Of a stretch of DNA of 64,000 bases, positions 48,420 through 60,518 are shown piece after piece (position 1 is the first letter of the stretch; every line of letters begins with the position of its first letter). This DNA is from Panaeolus papilionaceus (Eukaryota > Basidiomycota > Agaricomycetes > Agaricales), in contig JADNRZ010000016.1 of NCBI GenBank assembly GCA_015501605.1, positions 682,001 to 746,000 of the forward strand, read 5' to 3'. The notes beneath the pieces are model-generated. The model was not told the origin of the DNA. It was given only the letters and a program-made list of their open reading frames with translations, and did no database searches. The position numbers were made by a program, and so were the translations under genes.

Positions 48420-49959
48420 GCCATGTACAGCGCGCTTAAAGCAAAAGTTTAACATTGCTGTCTCTGCGTTAACGTGGGCAGATGACAATTTTGCAATAAA
48501 CTGCGGCTGACTATACCGGCGATGATCGACGTGATTGGAATTTTGGTCGTTCTAAAAAAAAATAGAGCCTGGAAGAAACTTTGCGTCAGCCTCCGCTGTG
48601 ACTTCAGATATAAATTCGAGGCAGTCGAGTGAGATACTTTCAAGTTCATTCGTTTCATTGCCTGTTATTCGTCTACGATCAACAACCTACATCGCCCTCA
48701 TTTATAATTATCCCTGATAAAAAGCTCCAGTCTCGTTCATCTGCTCCCTCTCTCGCTACCATGACCGACTCCCCAACGTCCGCGACACTCTCGTGCCTGC
48801 GCGCTGGTTTCAAGTTTACAAATCTCCCGTACAAGTTCTTTCGTACGTCGCTCTACAGCTCTCAATTGAACGTGCAGGGTGCATTTTACTAATACCCCCA
48901 CTCCTACTCATTTGTACAACACAGCCGGCTCTCGAGGGCAATGCATACCATTCCACTTCCTATATGAGGAAAGCCTGAATGCAAGGGACAGTCACGGATC
49001 CCCTGCTTCATATGCTGACTGTAAGGTTACATTGAACTGTGAATGGCGATGTATGCCTTTCAATTCAACACCTCAATGAATACAACGTTTACTTATTGTT
49101 TTGTTTTGTATTGCAGGCGTCGTCATGAGGCGGCGCGAGGGCAAATGTTCATAACGCGCTTAGTCTTCAGAAAACCAGATACACTACCCACTCGGATACA
49201 ACGTGACCCAATCATGTCCAAAGTCGCAAGCGTAAGCACCCCACCCCCTTGTTGCCGAGTCTTTACTTCCTATAAATCTTGGTCGCTCATTTAATACTTA
49301 TTTACTCGTCGATGCAGACTCTAGCTGCTCAGCGGGCAGGGTGGCCTGGCGGATGCACGAGGTACCGAGCATTGGTTCTTTTTGGAATGGGAGGACATTG
49401 TGGTGCTATGATCACCTAGTATGATGTGCGTCGTCGACCCTTTAACCTTTTTATTTGCTTCGTTTCAAAAGCTGACCCCTACGTCATACTCCTGTTATAG
49501 ATAATCGATAACCATTGATGGAAAACAGCCCTGCGCACCATCGTCTTTGTCCCGAGCTTTATCACCGACTTACAACTCCATGTTGTCAAGTTGATTTAAT
49601 TTTGTACTGTTCTGCGATGTCGCTCTTATCAAACACAACGTGCCTAACCCCAACAGTGAGTCCCTTTTTCTGTTCTGTTCCTTTTCTGTTCTGTTTTGTT
49701 TGCTTATCGTCTGTGCTGATCCAATTTCTTCCTATTTATTAAGTGGACGACGTTTGCAAGGTGTTGATGTCCCCATCGAGCCCAACCTCAAATTTCAGGA
49801 GTCTGTCCGGACTGCCTTAGACCACCAGTGTCGTGAAAAAGCAGTCCTGTAGCGTGTAATCAAATAAATAGGGATCTGCTTGGTGTAGTTTAAATTTAAT
49901 CTGACTTTGATTGTATAATGTAATGTATTGTTAGGATGTAGTGTGTAATCCAATAAATA
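48420..49959 (+). pseudogene. Array unit U2 (best candidate for a translated start)
   Basis: TATA at about 48609 (ATATAAATT). ATG 48761 opens MTDSPTSATLSC..GFKFTN and continues across an 82-nt intron (48843-48924) into GSRGQCIPFHFLYEESLNAR and ends KVTLNCEW near 49046. That is an intact spliced frame of about 70 residues. The following exon breaks: the frame matching U3 meets TAA, and a shifted frame resumes (QMFITRLVFRKP). Last-exon remnant NSPAHHRLCPELYH near 49530. 3' motifs at 49855 and 49944 (one mismatch). If any unit is translated, this is a good candidate for a short secreted or cytosolic peptide; no domain recognised. Confidence 0.55.
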
Positions 49960-50835
49960 AACTCTGTGTAATATTAATGTGTGGTTGAGTTTGAATAAGT
50001 GAAATGAGCATTGCATACGAAATCCAGTTAGCGTTATGAAGACACGATGGTTTTGGTTACGCCCAGGTCTAGCGTCTCGTGCTGTACGACTTGCCTTGGC
50101 GAGCTCCGAGCGCTGCCGCCCCCGGCCCGCCTTTTATTAATAGAATATTTTCTGGCTCACCAGTTCAACTTTGTGTTAGAAGGCCGCTGCTTGTGGCACG
50201 GCAGACGAGTATTACCTGTTTTCAATAGGTGGATAAAATGATTATTACCTATATGTTGATTAGAACTTGAGTGACTCTGAATCACAACAAAATAGACACA
50301 AAATTCAGCAATCCATGACTGCTCATGGTTATTTCTACACAATTTAAAGAATAACACTCGACATGGACCGAAATTTTCAGAAATGGAGTACAGATCCAAA
50401 AGATTGCCAAATAGGAAATGGTGGAGGCCCAACTACCACCTGTCTCCAGGAGTCTTTGGTCAAATCAATTGAACAAAAATGAAAATATGATCGAAGAAAA
50501 GCAGGATGACAGCACCAAAAGATCAAGTACACAAAAGAACTATGCCAAAGCAGCAAGGGAGGCAAACTCTACACACAAAGATGGAGTAGAGGTCCATAAA
50601 AATAGCTAAATGGACATCCGAGCAGGCCCAACTACCACCCCCCTCCAGATTTGAACAGTCGGATCAAAATCATCACTGTTCAAACGTTCAAATCTGGAAA
50701 GAACTCGGTTACTTCGTAAGCCTCGTAAAAGTTTCGGGCGTTTACCTGACGCTTAGATATACATACATAGTTGGACGAGGACGTGGCAAGTTGAACACCG
50801 CGCCCTTTGTTCCATCTTAGCTACGACCCCACATA
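49960..50835. other. Spacer with hairpin and short direct repeat
   Basis: A 12-bp perfect inverted repeat, CCAGATTTGAAC at 50645-50656 and GTTCAAATCTGG at 50686-50697, with a nested TTGAACAGT/ACTGTTCAA pair, lies about 140 bases before copy C. AGGCCCAACTACCACC occurs twice (about 50425 and 50624). No gene. Confidence 0.6.
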
Positions 50836-51603
50836 ATGTGCAACTCTATCTGCATAAGCTTCTTGCTGATGATGCCGATCGCTCTGAGCATTTTAGTGTC
50901 GGCGTACGCGTGTCTCTCCTTACTAGTGCATCACTTCGAATCGTCTCTGGTCAAGCCAATTCTTGACTTGGTCACACAAATCGCCCTGATCATGGAATCC
51001 AGCCCCTTGCGGGACGAGACAATTTACACGCTACTGATGTATGTGTATTCTATCATGACATCTCTGTCCGTTGTGCTATCACTGATGATGCTTTCCTCGG
51101 CAGGCAGTTACACCATGCTCTCACAGCAATGCATCATCATGAGCACCTTCCAATTTCTCAGCAATTTGGTCGAGATCAAGTGCGTAGGACGTTGAGAGAT
51201 GAGTGTTTGGGGATATTTAAAACAATGAGCACGTACCTGAAGGTAGGTTGGCGTTTCTCTGAACTGAGTCTTGCAACGTCTTTCTAATACCAAAAACGCA
51301 CAGACCCTTCAGCAAAGAAAAGAAGAGCCCATAACAACACTGCAATCATGGAATAACGATCCCCAAGTACAAAACTCCACTCTTTCAAGTTTGGGATCTG
51401 CCGTAATACAGACTGTTTTTGGTTCCACACCCAGCACAGCAACCACAGCCACCCCTGTCGAATCGACATTTCCTTCGTCAACATTCGTCGGTACCCTTCT
51501 CAACATGCCAATTTCCTTCAACAATGTCGCCAACACCACTGGCTCGACATTTACATCGACGGAGCAACATTCAGTGGTGCCTGATAGAAGACGCCGTAGA
51601 TAA
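50836..51603 (+). CDS. Small membrane-protein family, copy C
   Basis: ATG 50836: MCNSICISFLLMMPIALSIL is a hydrophobic segment, followed by LVTQIALIMESSPLRDETIY and TLLM. Exon 2: QLHHALTAMHHHEHLPISQQ...RRTLRDECLGIFKTMSTYLK. Exon 3: TLQQRKEEPITTLQSWNNDP, a Thr/Ser-rich stretch, PISFNNVANTTGSTFTSTEQ, then RRRRR and a stop at 51603. Intron positions and phases equal those of copies A and B. A further frame to 51730 (EDAVDKGYTTSASKSGVGLL) aligns with the first bases of the window, so the real end may be later. Sits between U2 and U3, hence carried into or split from the array. Function unknown. Confidence 0.65.
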
Positions 51604-52022
51604 AGGTTATACCACATCAGCCAGTAAATCGGGTGTCGGACTACTTATTACAACTGGCCCGGTCCATTCAACAGCGCAATTACTTGACCCGTTTACAGAC
51701 GTCTTTTTAAGTAATCGAACGGCAGCGTAGTACCTATACATGTAAATCCCATAAGAACGATTTGTAACACATTACAACTGCGCTGGATGTTCAAAACCTA
51801 CAAAAGCGTTCAGAGCCTCTCAACGCCCCTATTCACATGACCAACACGAACTCCGATTGGTCCATCAATCAGGCACACACGAAACAGTGACGCAATTCCG
51901 AATTCGTTCTTCCAGTAACACCGATCGTAATCTAATCTCAACACTGCCGTCCATCCCTCTTTACTGTATCTTACCTTCAACTCCTCCACTGACCACTTAC
52001 GCTCCTACTCATTCACTCGGCA
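51604..52022. other. 3' flank of copy C and promoter of the broken FolB copy
   Basis: The last 180 bases (CCGATTGGTCCATCAATCAG ... ATCTAATCTCAACACTG) closely match the promoter of the intact FolB gene, showing that the duplication included regulatory sequence. Confidence 0.65.
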
Positions 52023-52603
52023 ATGGAAAGAAATAAAATCATGTCCTCGTCAACACCAAACAACAACACAAACACCCCCTACAATAACATCCTCATCTCC
52101 TCCCTCACACTCCATCCATGTTCATACACACTCCCCGCCCCGCAAACACCCCTCCACCATCGACCACTGGTCCAAACGCCGCCCATTGCCCACCTTTCTC
52201 AGTGTGTACTTAAACCTTACACCTGGGTACCTCGATGCGTGTGCGGAGGGCGATGATGTGGCAAAGGGTGTGCATTATGGGCTGTTGACGAAGAGGATAG
52301 TTGGGGACGTGGCTTCTGGTGGTATTGAGGGTGAAGTTCCTTCAAAATGCCAATCACCTCATCATTTGCGCTGCGGCACACGCGTTCGAGATGGGCGGAG
52401 CAGAAGCGCGTGAAGTCAGGGTAGTTCTGGACATGCCGAAATTCATACTATTGGCAGAAGGGTATGAGATTAACGCCGTTGTCTCCCTTACTACCTCTTC
52501 TATCTATTCAATATCAACGTTAGCCTCGATCTCAGCGTCAACCTCGGCACCAACTTCGACTCCCATAACCCCAAAGATCACCCGAAAATGCCAGCACGCC
52601 TAG
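52023..52603 (+). pseudogene. Broken partial copy of the FolB gene
   Basis: Starts MSSSTPNNNTNTPYNNILIS like the intact gene. It lacks part of the Ser/Pro stretch, shifts frame into LSVYLNLTPGYLDACAEGDD and VHYGLLTKRIVG, and shifts again into AAAHAFEMGGAEAREVRVVL, LAEGYEINAVV and the Ser/Thr linker. It stops at PKITRKCQHA where the intact gene enters its second FolB half. With two frameshifts and no second domain, it cannot make the enzyme. Confidence 0.85.
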
Positions 52604-52614
52604 CAAAGTTAAAA

Positions 52615-54115
52615 TGTAACATTACTTTCTCTGTGCTGGTGGATGATGATATTGAAATAAATTGAGGCTGACTACACGGGTAGCGGTCGACGTGATCGTG
52701 CGCGTTGAAGTTGTGTCAGTCTCCACTTGACTTTAGATAAATTCGAGGCCGGCAGATGAGATACCATCAAGTTCATTCGTTTCTTCTTTATCTCCCCCAA
52801 TTCATCTACGACATATAACGCCCTTCTTCCCCTACCGAAGGGATTTAGTATCCTTTCATTGGGCCCTCTTTTACCAGCATATCTGACCCTCCAACGCTCC
52901 CAATGCGGCTCTCGACACTGCTCGCTGGTTTCAAGTTTACAAAGCCCTGCCCGCGCAAGTTCTTTCGTGCGTCTTTCATGATCACGATTAAAAGCTCAAC
53001 AACGTTAACAAACTGACACTTGAACAACACAGCTCCCTTGGCCCTCAAACCGACCCAACCCACAATTGCCTATTTCATGAATATGAGAGGAGAGGCAACA
53101 CGGCCATGCGGTTCCAGATTCATGGGGAAAAGGTTATCTTTGACGGTGAATGGGTGCGTACTTTCTTTGATTAATGTGTTGATCATTTAAACTGACTAGA
53201 ACGCTTATTTTACTGCGTACTGTCCGCAGACGTGGTTGGCACCCCTTGGCGTGGTCTGTGGTTTGCGATGCATGCAGTTCCTGGTGAATCGAAACTTTCG
53301 TCAAGCCAGAATGGGTGCGTACACTTCACCCCCTCCGACATCGATATCTGGATAGAACGTTGATGCCCACCAACACTCATAGCTTCTTCAACATTCCACG
53401 CAACTGGCGTGTCTGCGAGGGGTGGTGGAACTTAGCGATCATGCTGTTCCAGATTCAGACGTTCCCGTTTTAGGTTCGTGGATGGGATACAGAACGAGAT
53501 AGCTGGTACGTACCGCCTTGTTTTGAGTCTTTTACATCCTTGATTGCTCATACTACGCACTACTTGCAGAAATATCCACGCCTCGAACGTCCAGATGGAC
53601 TCAAGGGCCAACTAGCGCTCCCGAGGTCTGGGAGTCCCCGAGAACTCTTTCACAACATGGGGACTGTTGTGGGGCTATGACCACATTCGGGGTGCGTTAC
53701 ATTTATCGATCAATCTTTTCTTTGTATCCTTTACGAGAAACTAACACGATCGTACATTCCGCCCCTACTTTACTATAGACAACAGTTGATCGGAAACAGC
53801 CCTGCGCACCATCGTCTGTATCCAGGGATTTATCACCTCAGGCTGTGACTCGGGGATTTCACTTCATTTCATTTCTTTCCCGTTCTGCGGTGCTCTGAAC
53901 GACGGGTGTATTACAATAAGTGCATTAACGCGCGTTCGGGTGGTTGGAGTTCCAAGAGGCAGCAGAATTTCAGGCGTGCAGTGGACGGGGTATGGGGAGT
54001 CGAGTGAATGGTTGGGTGTAATCAAATAAATAGGTGTATGATTGATGTAGTTATTAGCTGGATTTGTACAACGTATTCGACTGGTTGTAGAATGTAGTGT
54101 GTGATCAAATAAATA
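52615..54115 (+). pseudogene. Array unit U3
   Basis: The start-like ATG is ATA here. 18-mer at 52926-52943. The longest protein-like frame of the array runs from TARWFQVYKALPAQVLS across the first intron (52967-53032) through HNCLFHEYERRGNTAMRFQI, HGEKVIFDGEW, and after a second intron TWLAPLGVVCGLRCMQFLVN. It has no in-frame ATG and ends soon after. The next exon repeats DHAVPDSDVPVLGSWMGYRT from U1 but closes with TAG. 3' motifs at 54017 and 54100 (one mismatch). Confidence 0.6.
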
Positions 54116-54439
54116 AGTTTCGAATGATACAGGGAGTGTAATGATATTAAGTTGTTCTGTATTTGTGAGAGACAAACTTCAAAAACATATTAGGTAACCC
54201 CTCGTAGTTGCAATTCGAGCGTTTTGGGTATGGAGGGAACAGAAGGGAAGGAAATAGGGGAGAGCGACGGAATAGGGCGGTGGAGAAGGAGAGGAAGATC
54301 TAATACAAGAGTTAGATCACTGAATGAGGTAGTCGTCTTTCCGTTTCTTGGATTCTGAGGGAAGAATTTTCAATACACCGTAGCCGATCTCCTCCAAAAT
54401 CACTGTAAAGAGTACCTATAACGGGGAGGCCTGGCTCGG

Positions 54440-55622
54440 CAAACATCACGCACGGCGCTTGAAGCGAGAGTTTAACGTTCCTGCCTCTTCGACGGCTGAT
54501 AACGAGAACTGCGGCTGACTAGAATTTGAATACAAGGTTTGTTCCAATATTTGGACGTGAGCAGGGCGAATTCGCAATTGAGGATCCGGAGTTGCGTCAG
54601 CCTCCACTAAGAGTTTTGGTATAAATTGCGATCAGTCAATTGCGAGTCAACCTCATTCGCTTCTGCTGAGACGACTTACAACTCGCCCCTTACTCTTATT
54701 TACGTATACACCAAGTTCTTTTATTCCCCTCATCTCATCATCATGACCGACCCCCCAACCTCCGCAACGCTCTCGTGCCCACCTCCTGGTTTCAAGTTTA
54801 CAAATCGCCCCTGCAAGTTGTTTAGTACGTCATGCAGTGCTTCAACTCGACAACACAAAAATGCTAATTTCAATGTCGTACAGCCGGCTCTTATTCCATT
54901 AGCACCCCATACATTTTACTCGTACGAGAGCGTTGCGTTTCTGCGCAAGGCTGAAATGTATGCATGCGCAAAATGCGGGAGTGTCGGTGAGGGCGAATGT
55001 GTAGATTTGGGCGTGTGAATCGCGATCCTACACAGGGATGTTATCTGGTGAGTGCTTTTTATTCTTTATCTTACCTTCTTGGACTCGAGGCGAAAGCCTT
55101 TGAGTTATGTACTTTCTCGTTTACTTATAATTACTCGTTAAGCTTATGCATTAATCTGAACCCAGCCGGGTCTAACAACAGGACGGATTGGCGCGCATGA
55201 GGCATCCCGTCGATCGCCTCATCTACAATGGGAGATCATTGCGCAGCATATTCACTTATGATGTGCGTCATCAACCCTTTTCATTTGGTTCGTTGCAAAA
55301 ACTAACCATGCCCGTTAGGTGCTCATTCAAGTCAAATAGGAGGCTATGATAAATATCATGGAGCTGGGAAAGATTCCAGGAGCATCGATATCGTCGATGT
55401 GTCGTTCCGCGGCGTTTTTACTCATGGTTCAGGACTTCATAGCGTGTTTGGGCAATTGAGGACCCATGAAAGGGAGAACTAGGCAGCGCTGGAGGTTGAG
55501 CCCCGGGTTATTGCGATTGAGTGGAGCGTAGAAGGTGTAATCAAATAAATAGGTGCCTGATTGACGTGGTCGGATTTGTAAAAGGTACTACTGTGAAGAT
55601 GTAATGTGTAATCAAATAAATA
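54440..55622 (+). pseudogene. Array unit U4
   Basis: TATA at about 54619 (GTATAAATT); ATG 54743 (MTDPPTSATLSCPPPGFKFT); 18-mer at 54787-54804; donor GTACG. Spliced from the ATG, the frame ends within exon 2 after about 50 residues. Another frame of exon 2 (YSYESVAFLRKAEMYACAKC) stays open longer. 3' motifs at 55536 and 55607. Confidence 0.6.
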
Positions 55623-55639
55623 AGTGAAATAATCTTGTT

Positions 55640-57595
55640 TATTCTTTCCAATAAGTTTATCAAATAACACTCTATGAATAGACAGACAGCATATTTAAAT
55701 CCGCCTTGCCAGTCGAAATTGCGTGCAAGAATCTTAATAATGGGGGAATTGACTTGAAGTCCCGGCTTGGTGGACGCTGAGCACAGCGCGCTTACGGCGA
55801 AGGGTTACGGCCGTGCTTCGCTCTCTTGCGTTCTTGGTGGCTGACAAAATTCGAGTTGTACACCGCGGCATGATCGACGGGATTGCACTTTGGGCTGGTG
55901 TCCAGATTTTTGTCAGCCTCCACCAATATTTGTGATATAAAGTAGAGGAAACCAGTCGCAAGCCACCCACATCCGCTTCACATTTATCTTTTGCTGTTCA
56001 TCTACGACGACTTATTCACGCTTTACACGCTTTGTCATTCTTTGACCCTTCCTCCCTTCCCCACCATGGACGACCCTCGAGACTTCCAACAGCTCTCGAG
56101 CTCCCGCATGCTGGTTTCAAGTTTACAAATCCTGCACCCTCATGCGTACGTTGCTCGACAACACAATACCATCACCAACACTAACGCTAATACCCTCACT
56201 AAGTCATTATAGTAATTTTCAACTGGAGCACCGCTTAACACAGGCCACCGACTTCATGGTGGACGTGTTTCGGAGCGCTTCCGCACTTTGATCCCAGGTT
56301 GTCCGGTACATCTCCGACGAGGAGATACTTCATCGCCTGCAACCCTCGAGCCTGTTCGTTTCTGAATTCGGGAGTGCTTTGACTGCCTCAAGGACTCTCC
56401 TCCTGATCCAGGACTGCCCTGACAGGCACCATATCTGCAACCAATTAAGGACTATCGCTCATCCAGGCAGTTCAGACCTTGGACGATTCTATCCCAACTT
56501 ATCGACTTTGAAGTTGTTATGCACTCATCCTCGCCGATTCGAGAAATTGGGAGCGGGGGTGTGAGAGCCGTGCCTACGACCTGGATACGAATCCGAATCT
56601 GGATCTTGAGATGTCGGGTATGCCCCTACTCTCTACTTCCTCGCACTCGTCCGATTTCTGACTCGGATGCCTTATTCTTGCTATTAGGAAGCTGGAACCA
56701 TGTTGACACAGCGCTTGGGACGGAGTAAAGAGAAGGGATGTTGACCTCTGTCGTAGGGTCTGGGAGGGTGTAATCAGGGGACAGTTGTAAGTCAAGATTA
56801 TAATTAATTGTGCCGGCGGACTAATGCTCAACTACCTCGTCTATGATTTACAGCGCATGTAGGATTCGATCTGATTCAGTGTGTGGTTTGGATCCTCCAG
56901 CGGTGGATGTATCGAAGATCCGAGGTGTACGGGCCCAGGCAGACACACACCTATTGTTCTGAGCGACCCCTCTTCCGTGATATCGACCAGAGTCGAACAC
57001 TATCATGGACGCCTGATGCGGTCCCGAACATCAGGCATGGAACCCACCTGCACATCCTAGACCTGATCAACCCCTTCGCCTACTTTGTCGCCTATCTCTA
57101 CAGCTGTGTCCTTCCTCTCAGGGTCTCGTTTCCTGACTGAACACCGCTACCAAGCTCATATTAGCGCCGTTCGGCATGTAGAGCTATGCACATGCATGCC
57201 CCTGGTGGTTCAGATCAAAATACGAGCGGCTTATCACGGAGTCATCTACTTGACTTATCCGCATCCCTTAGATTCAGGAAAGGGTATACACCCTTCGTTG
57301 TCTCCGCAGATCGTGTTTCGTCTCGTGCCTCTCACGATCTTCAAGCTGGAAATAACGAATTAGCGATAGATGATCATTAGAGAGCATTGGACACCTGGGA
57401 ATTCGGAGTGATCTCAAGGAGGCCATATGGCCTGCGTTTGAGATGGCTTCAGGCGAACGTCCGGAGTGGGGTCGATTAGGCTGGGTGGTGTGATTCCAGA
57501 TCGGAGTACTCCCTCGTGTTAGCGCTGAGTCGCGATTTAGACTATTCACATACGATTGGGATGTACATATGTAGTAGAGTGTAATCAAATAAATA
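55640..57595 (+). pseudogene. Array unit U5
   Basis: Begins with a block (AATAAGTTTATCAAAT..., GCATATTTAAATCCGCC) shared with U6 and U7. TATA at about 55934; ATG 56066 (MDDPRDFQQLSSSRM); 18-mer 56112-56129; donor GTACGTTGC. The ATG frame is shifted from the CWFQVYKSC frame by one base. The later part (56.2-57.5 kb) is larger than in U1-U4 and has no convincing ORF. One 3' motif at 57580. Followed by a phosphatase relic on the other strand. Confidence 0.6.
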
Positions 57596-57711
57596 AAAAA
57601 TAGACTTTTCAACTTAATTCAACGCTTGCATCAGCCAGCGCATCACAAGTGAGACAGGAGTGAACACAAGGCCCCGATAAAATAAAATAAATCGTGCAAA
57701 GAAAAGATGAA

Positions 57712-58850
57712 TCAATGATACAATACACTACTTATACACAATCCACTCTCTCGTTCAAATAACCCAAATAACCCACGCTCACTTCCCCGCTTCCTACGCA
57801 AAGCGCGGCGTCGTATTATCGCTTCTCCCCCCTTATCTCTCTCATTCTCCTCCACCGCCTCATACATCACAAACTCCCTTCGCCCATCACTATGTACAGT
57901 CATAATACTTGCCAGGTTCCCGCACCGATAGCAGTAATTGGGGGCACTCCGGATAGTGACGAGTGGGGCGTCGAACATGTATTTGTACCCTTCTTGGACG
58001 AGTTGGTGCGCACGGGAAATGAGGGAGAGGGAGTTGACGTGGTTGAACTGTAGGGAAGGGGGGCGGGATGAGGAGAGAGGAGGAGGGGGAGAGGGGAGGA
58101 GGGGGAGAAGGGAGGAGGGGGAGGGTGAAGAGAAAAAGAGCGTAATGAGAAAGGGAAGAAGAGCGAGAGTAAGAGATGGGTTAGTAATGCTTCAACCTAA
58201 TTCAACAACATTTCCACCAAAGAGCCGCCCAGCGCCCCTCCAAGCACCGGGGCTAAATTACCAAACTCACAGCGATAATGCGTGAGAGTGCTCTTATTGG
58301 GTGGGGGTTGCGGATATCGGGTGATAGATTGCCGTACACGCAGAGGAGACGGAAGGGGGGAGATGAAGGGAGGGAGGAAAAGGGAAGGGCAGGAGATGGG
58401 GAAATGAAGGAGGCGTACAGCTGCTATATTAAAAAAATCAAAGACGCTACAGCACATTTTTCATATCATTGCGCTTCTGTATTTTGTGGGCGTTCCTCTG
58501 TTTTATGGGGTTGGGTTTGCGTTGAAATTAGAGAGATGGAAGATGAACAACAAGACGCACCATAAAACCCATACACTTGTGTGGTTTGTCTGCTTTCGTG
58601 ATTTCCTCTGAGAAGAGTGACCTGGTCTAGGCAGCTAAATAAAGGAATTGGATTGGTTGGTCAATCGCGACTAAGAGTGAGAGTTGAGAAAGACGCATAC
58701 CTTGTCTTTAACGTGATATAATGACCACTATCCACAAATCACTCAACACCGCACATCAAAGTCAGACACGCAAAACCGACCCAGAAGCAGAACCTAAAGA
58801 CACAAACAAAAACAACGCAAAAACATCAGTCCCCCCACTTCCTACAACCC
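57712..58850 (-). pseudogene. PP2A-type protein phosphatase relic, copy 1
   Basis: The last exon is well kept: [49 protein letters not shown], then [14 protein letters not shown], joined to a CTACAG acceptor behind a pyrimidine tract. Upstream, decayed pieces of the same fold follow in order: SPGAWRGAGRLFGGNVVEL (for the SPRGAGWLFG region) near 58.2 kb, FVDSGHYITLKTR (for GDFVDRG) near 58.73 kb, and VGSGGTDVF near 58.83 kb. The N-terminal metal-site exons are not visible, so it cannot be active. The C-terminus fits the PP2A/PP6/PPG group; the exact member is unsure. Confidence 0.75.
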
Positions 58851-59040
58851 AGAACTGCGAAAAATACGTGCCATAAAAATATAACTTGTCCCCGGAATAT
58901 TGCTGCCCTTCCTCAACAGCTGCAGTAAATCTCGGGTCAAATAAGCAAAGAAAGAGAACAGTTGGACGCAGCGAATCGGAAATTGGAAGTCGCGCTCACA
59001 TGACCAGGAAAGACACTTGACTGCACTGAGACTCGGAACT

Positions 59041-60321
59041 ATGTGAATTACATATTCCTTCCAATGAGTCTATCAAATCAACACTCTATAATTGTATCGA
59101 CAATGACAGCGTATTTAAATCCGCATTGCTTTGCCTTTCAAAGTTTTTAAGGAATCGGAAGCACTTCAAAACTGGGACACCCACCTCGTTCGATGTTGCA
59201 TGATTAAACTGTTGAATGGACATGACGAAGGCTGCGCACAACACGCTTAAGCTAAAATTGAAGCCCAGCGTCAGTGCCTCGCTCTCCTGGTGGCTGACAA
59301 AATTTCTCGCTGGCAAGATCGACAGGGTTGCAATTTAGGCCGAGATCCAGAGTTGGGTCACCCTCCACGAGGATTCGTCATATAAATTAGAGGAAATCAA
59401 CCGCAAGTCAACCTCATTCGCTCATCTTGGCCTTATACTGCTCAGCTACCGCAATCTACTTACGCGTTGCACGCTTCATATTCTTTCAACCCTCCGCCAT
59501 TCCCATCCTCCTCTGACTCCTCTTTCACAACTATGACAGACTTCCCAACTTTTGCCCTGCTTTAATCTCTTCCCAGCTGGTTTCAAGTTTACAAATCCCC
59601 ACCCCTCATTCGTACGTCTCTCGAGAATACATTATCATTACCAGAACGAACACTAATACCCAAGTAATAAATTATAGCTATCGCAAACCAGGGGACATCC
59701 TCCTGCTTGCACCTTGTCAATAACCGCACTGTTAACGCGGGCCACCGACCCCGTAGGCATTTTCCGTAGTCCTTCGGCGTTCCTCAATCCGAGGTGGCGA
59801 CGCACACCCCATTCAGGGGGTGCTTCGACAGCCGGGACCGTTGTTCCTCGCGATTCAGGATATTCGAAGTCGCTTGTCCTCAGCGCTGCCAACGCCTTGC
59901 CTCCAACCCTCGAATTTTTTTCGTCTCTGAATTTGGGTGTGCTTTGCCTGTTTCACGCACAAAGCTCCTTGTTAAGGACTGCGTCCATTCCTCAAAAAGA
60001 TGGCAAATCGACCTACACTAATCTGAGGGTTGTCGCTCGCCATGTGTCTCAGACGTGGGAAGACTTCAGAAGTTCAGATCAGGCTATTGGGACGGTTTCA
60101 ATGGCTATCAAACTACATCACGTTAGATGCGTCATATCTCTGTTTTGTAGAGACGTTGAGGCACAGTTGGACATATAGTCGATGTGGTCCACTGCTCCGC
60201 CTACTTCAAGTTTGTCTCTTCTCAGCATCTCATCTCCGTGTTGATTGGTGGTCTGAGCGGGATTCGGAGGTTCGCATGCAATTGGGATGTAGATATGTAG
60301 CAGCGTGTAATCAAATAAGTA
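59041..60321 (+). pseudogene. Array unit U6
   Basis: TATA at about 59379 (ATATAAATT); ATG 59533 runs into TAA after ten codons (MTDFPTFALL). 18-mer 59578-59595 with donor GTACGT. The exon beyond (59.7-60.3 kb) has a 154-codon ORF (MSITALLTRATDPVGIFRSP...) with no recognised domain. 3' motif at 60306 (one mismatch). U6 and the relic after it are a duplicate of U5 plus its relic. Confidence 0.6.
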
Positions 60322-60518
60322 AATAAAATCGACTTGTAACCTTAATTCAACACTTGCATTAGGAGATCGCATCACAAGTCAGACGGGAATGGAAATAAGA
60401 CCCTCATGAAATAGAATAAATTCGTGAAAAGAAAAGAAGAATAAATAATACATGACATTGCTCGTACAAAATCCCCACTCTTGTTCATAGCCTAAAAACC
60501 AACCCCCACTTCCTCATC

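Noticed and set aside
58066..58140. GA-rich tract as a regulatory satellite
   Set aside because: It is the pyrimidine-rich intron 3' end of the reverse-strand phosphatase relic, just before its CTACAG acceptor.
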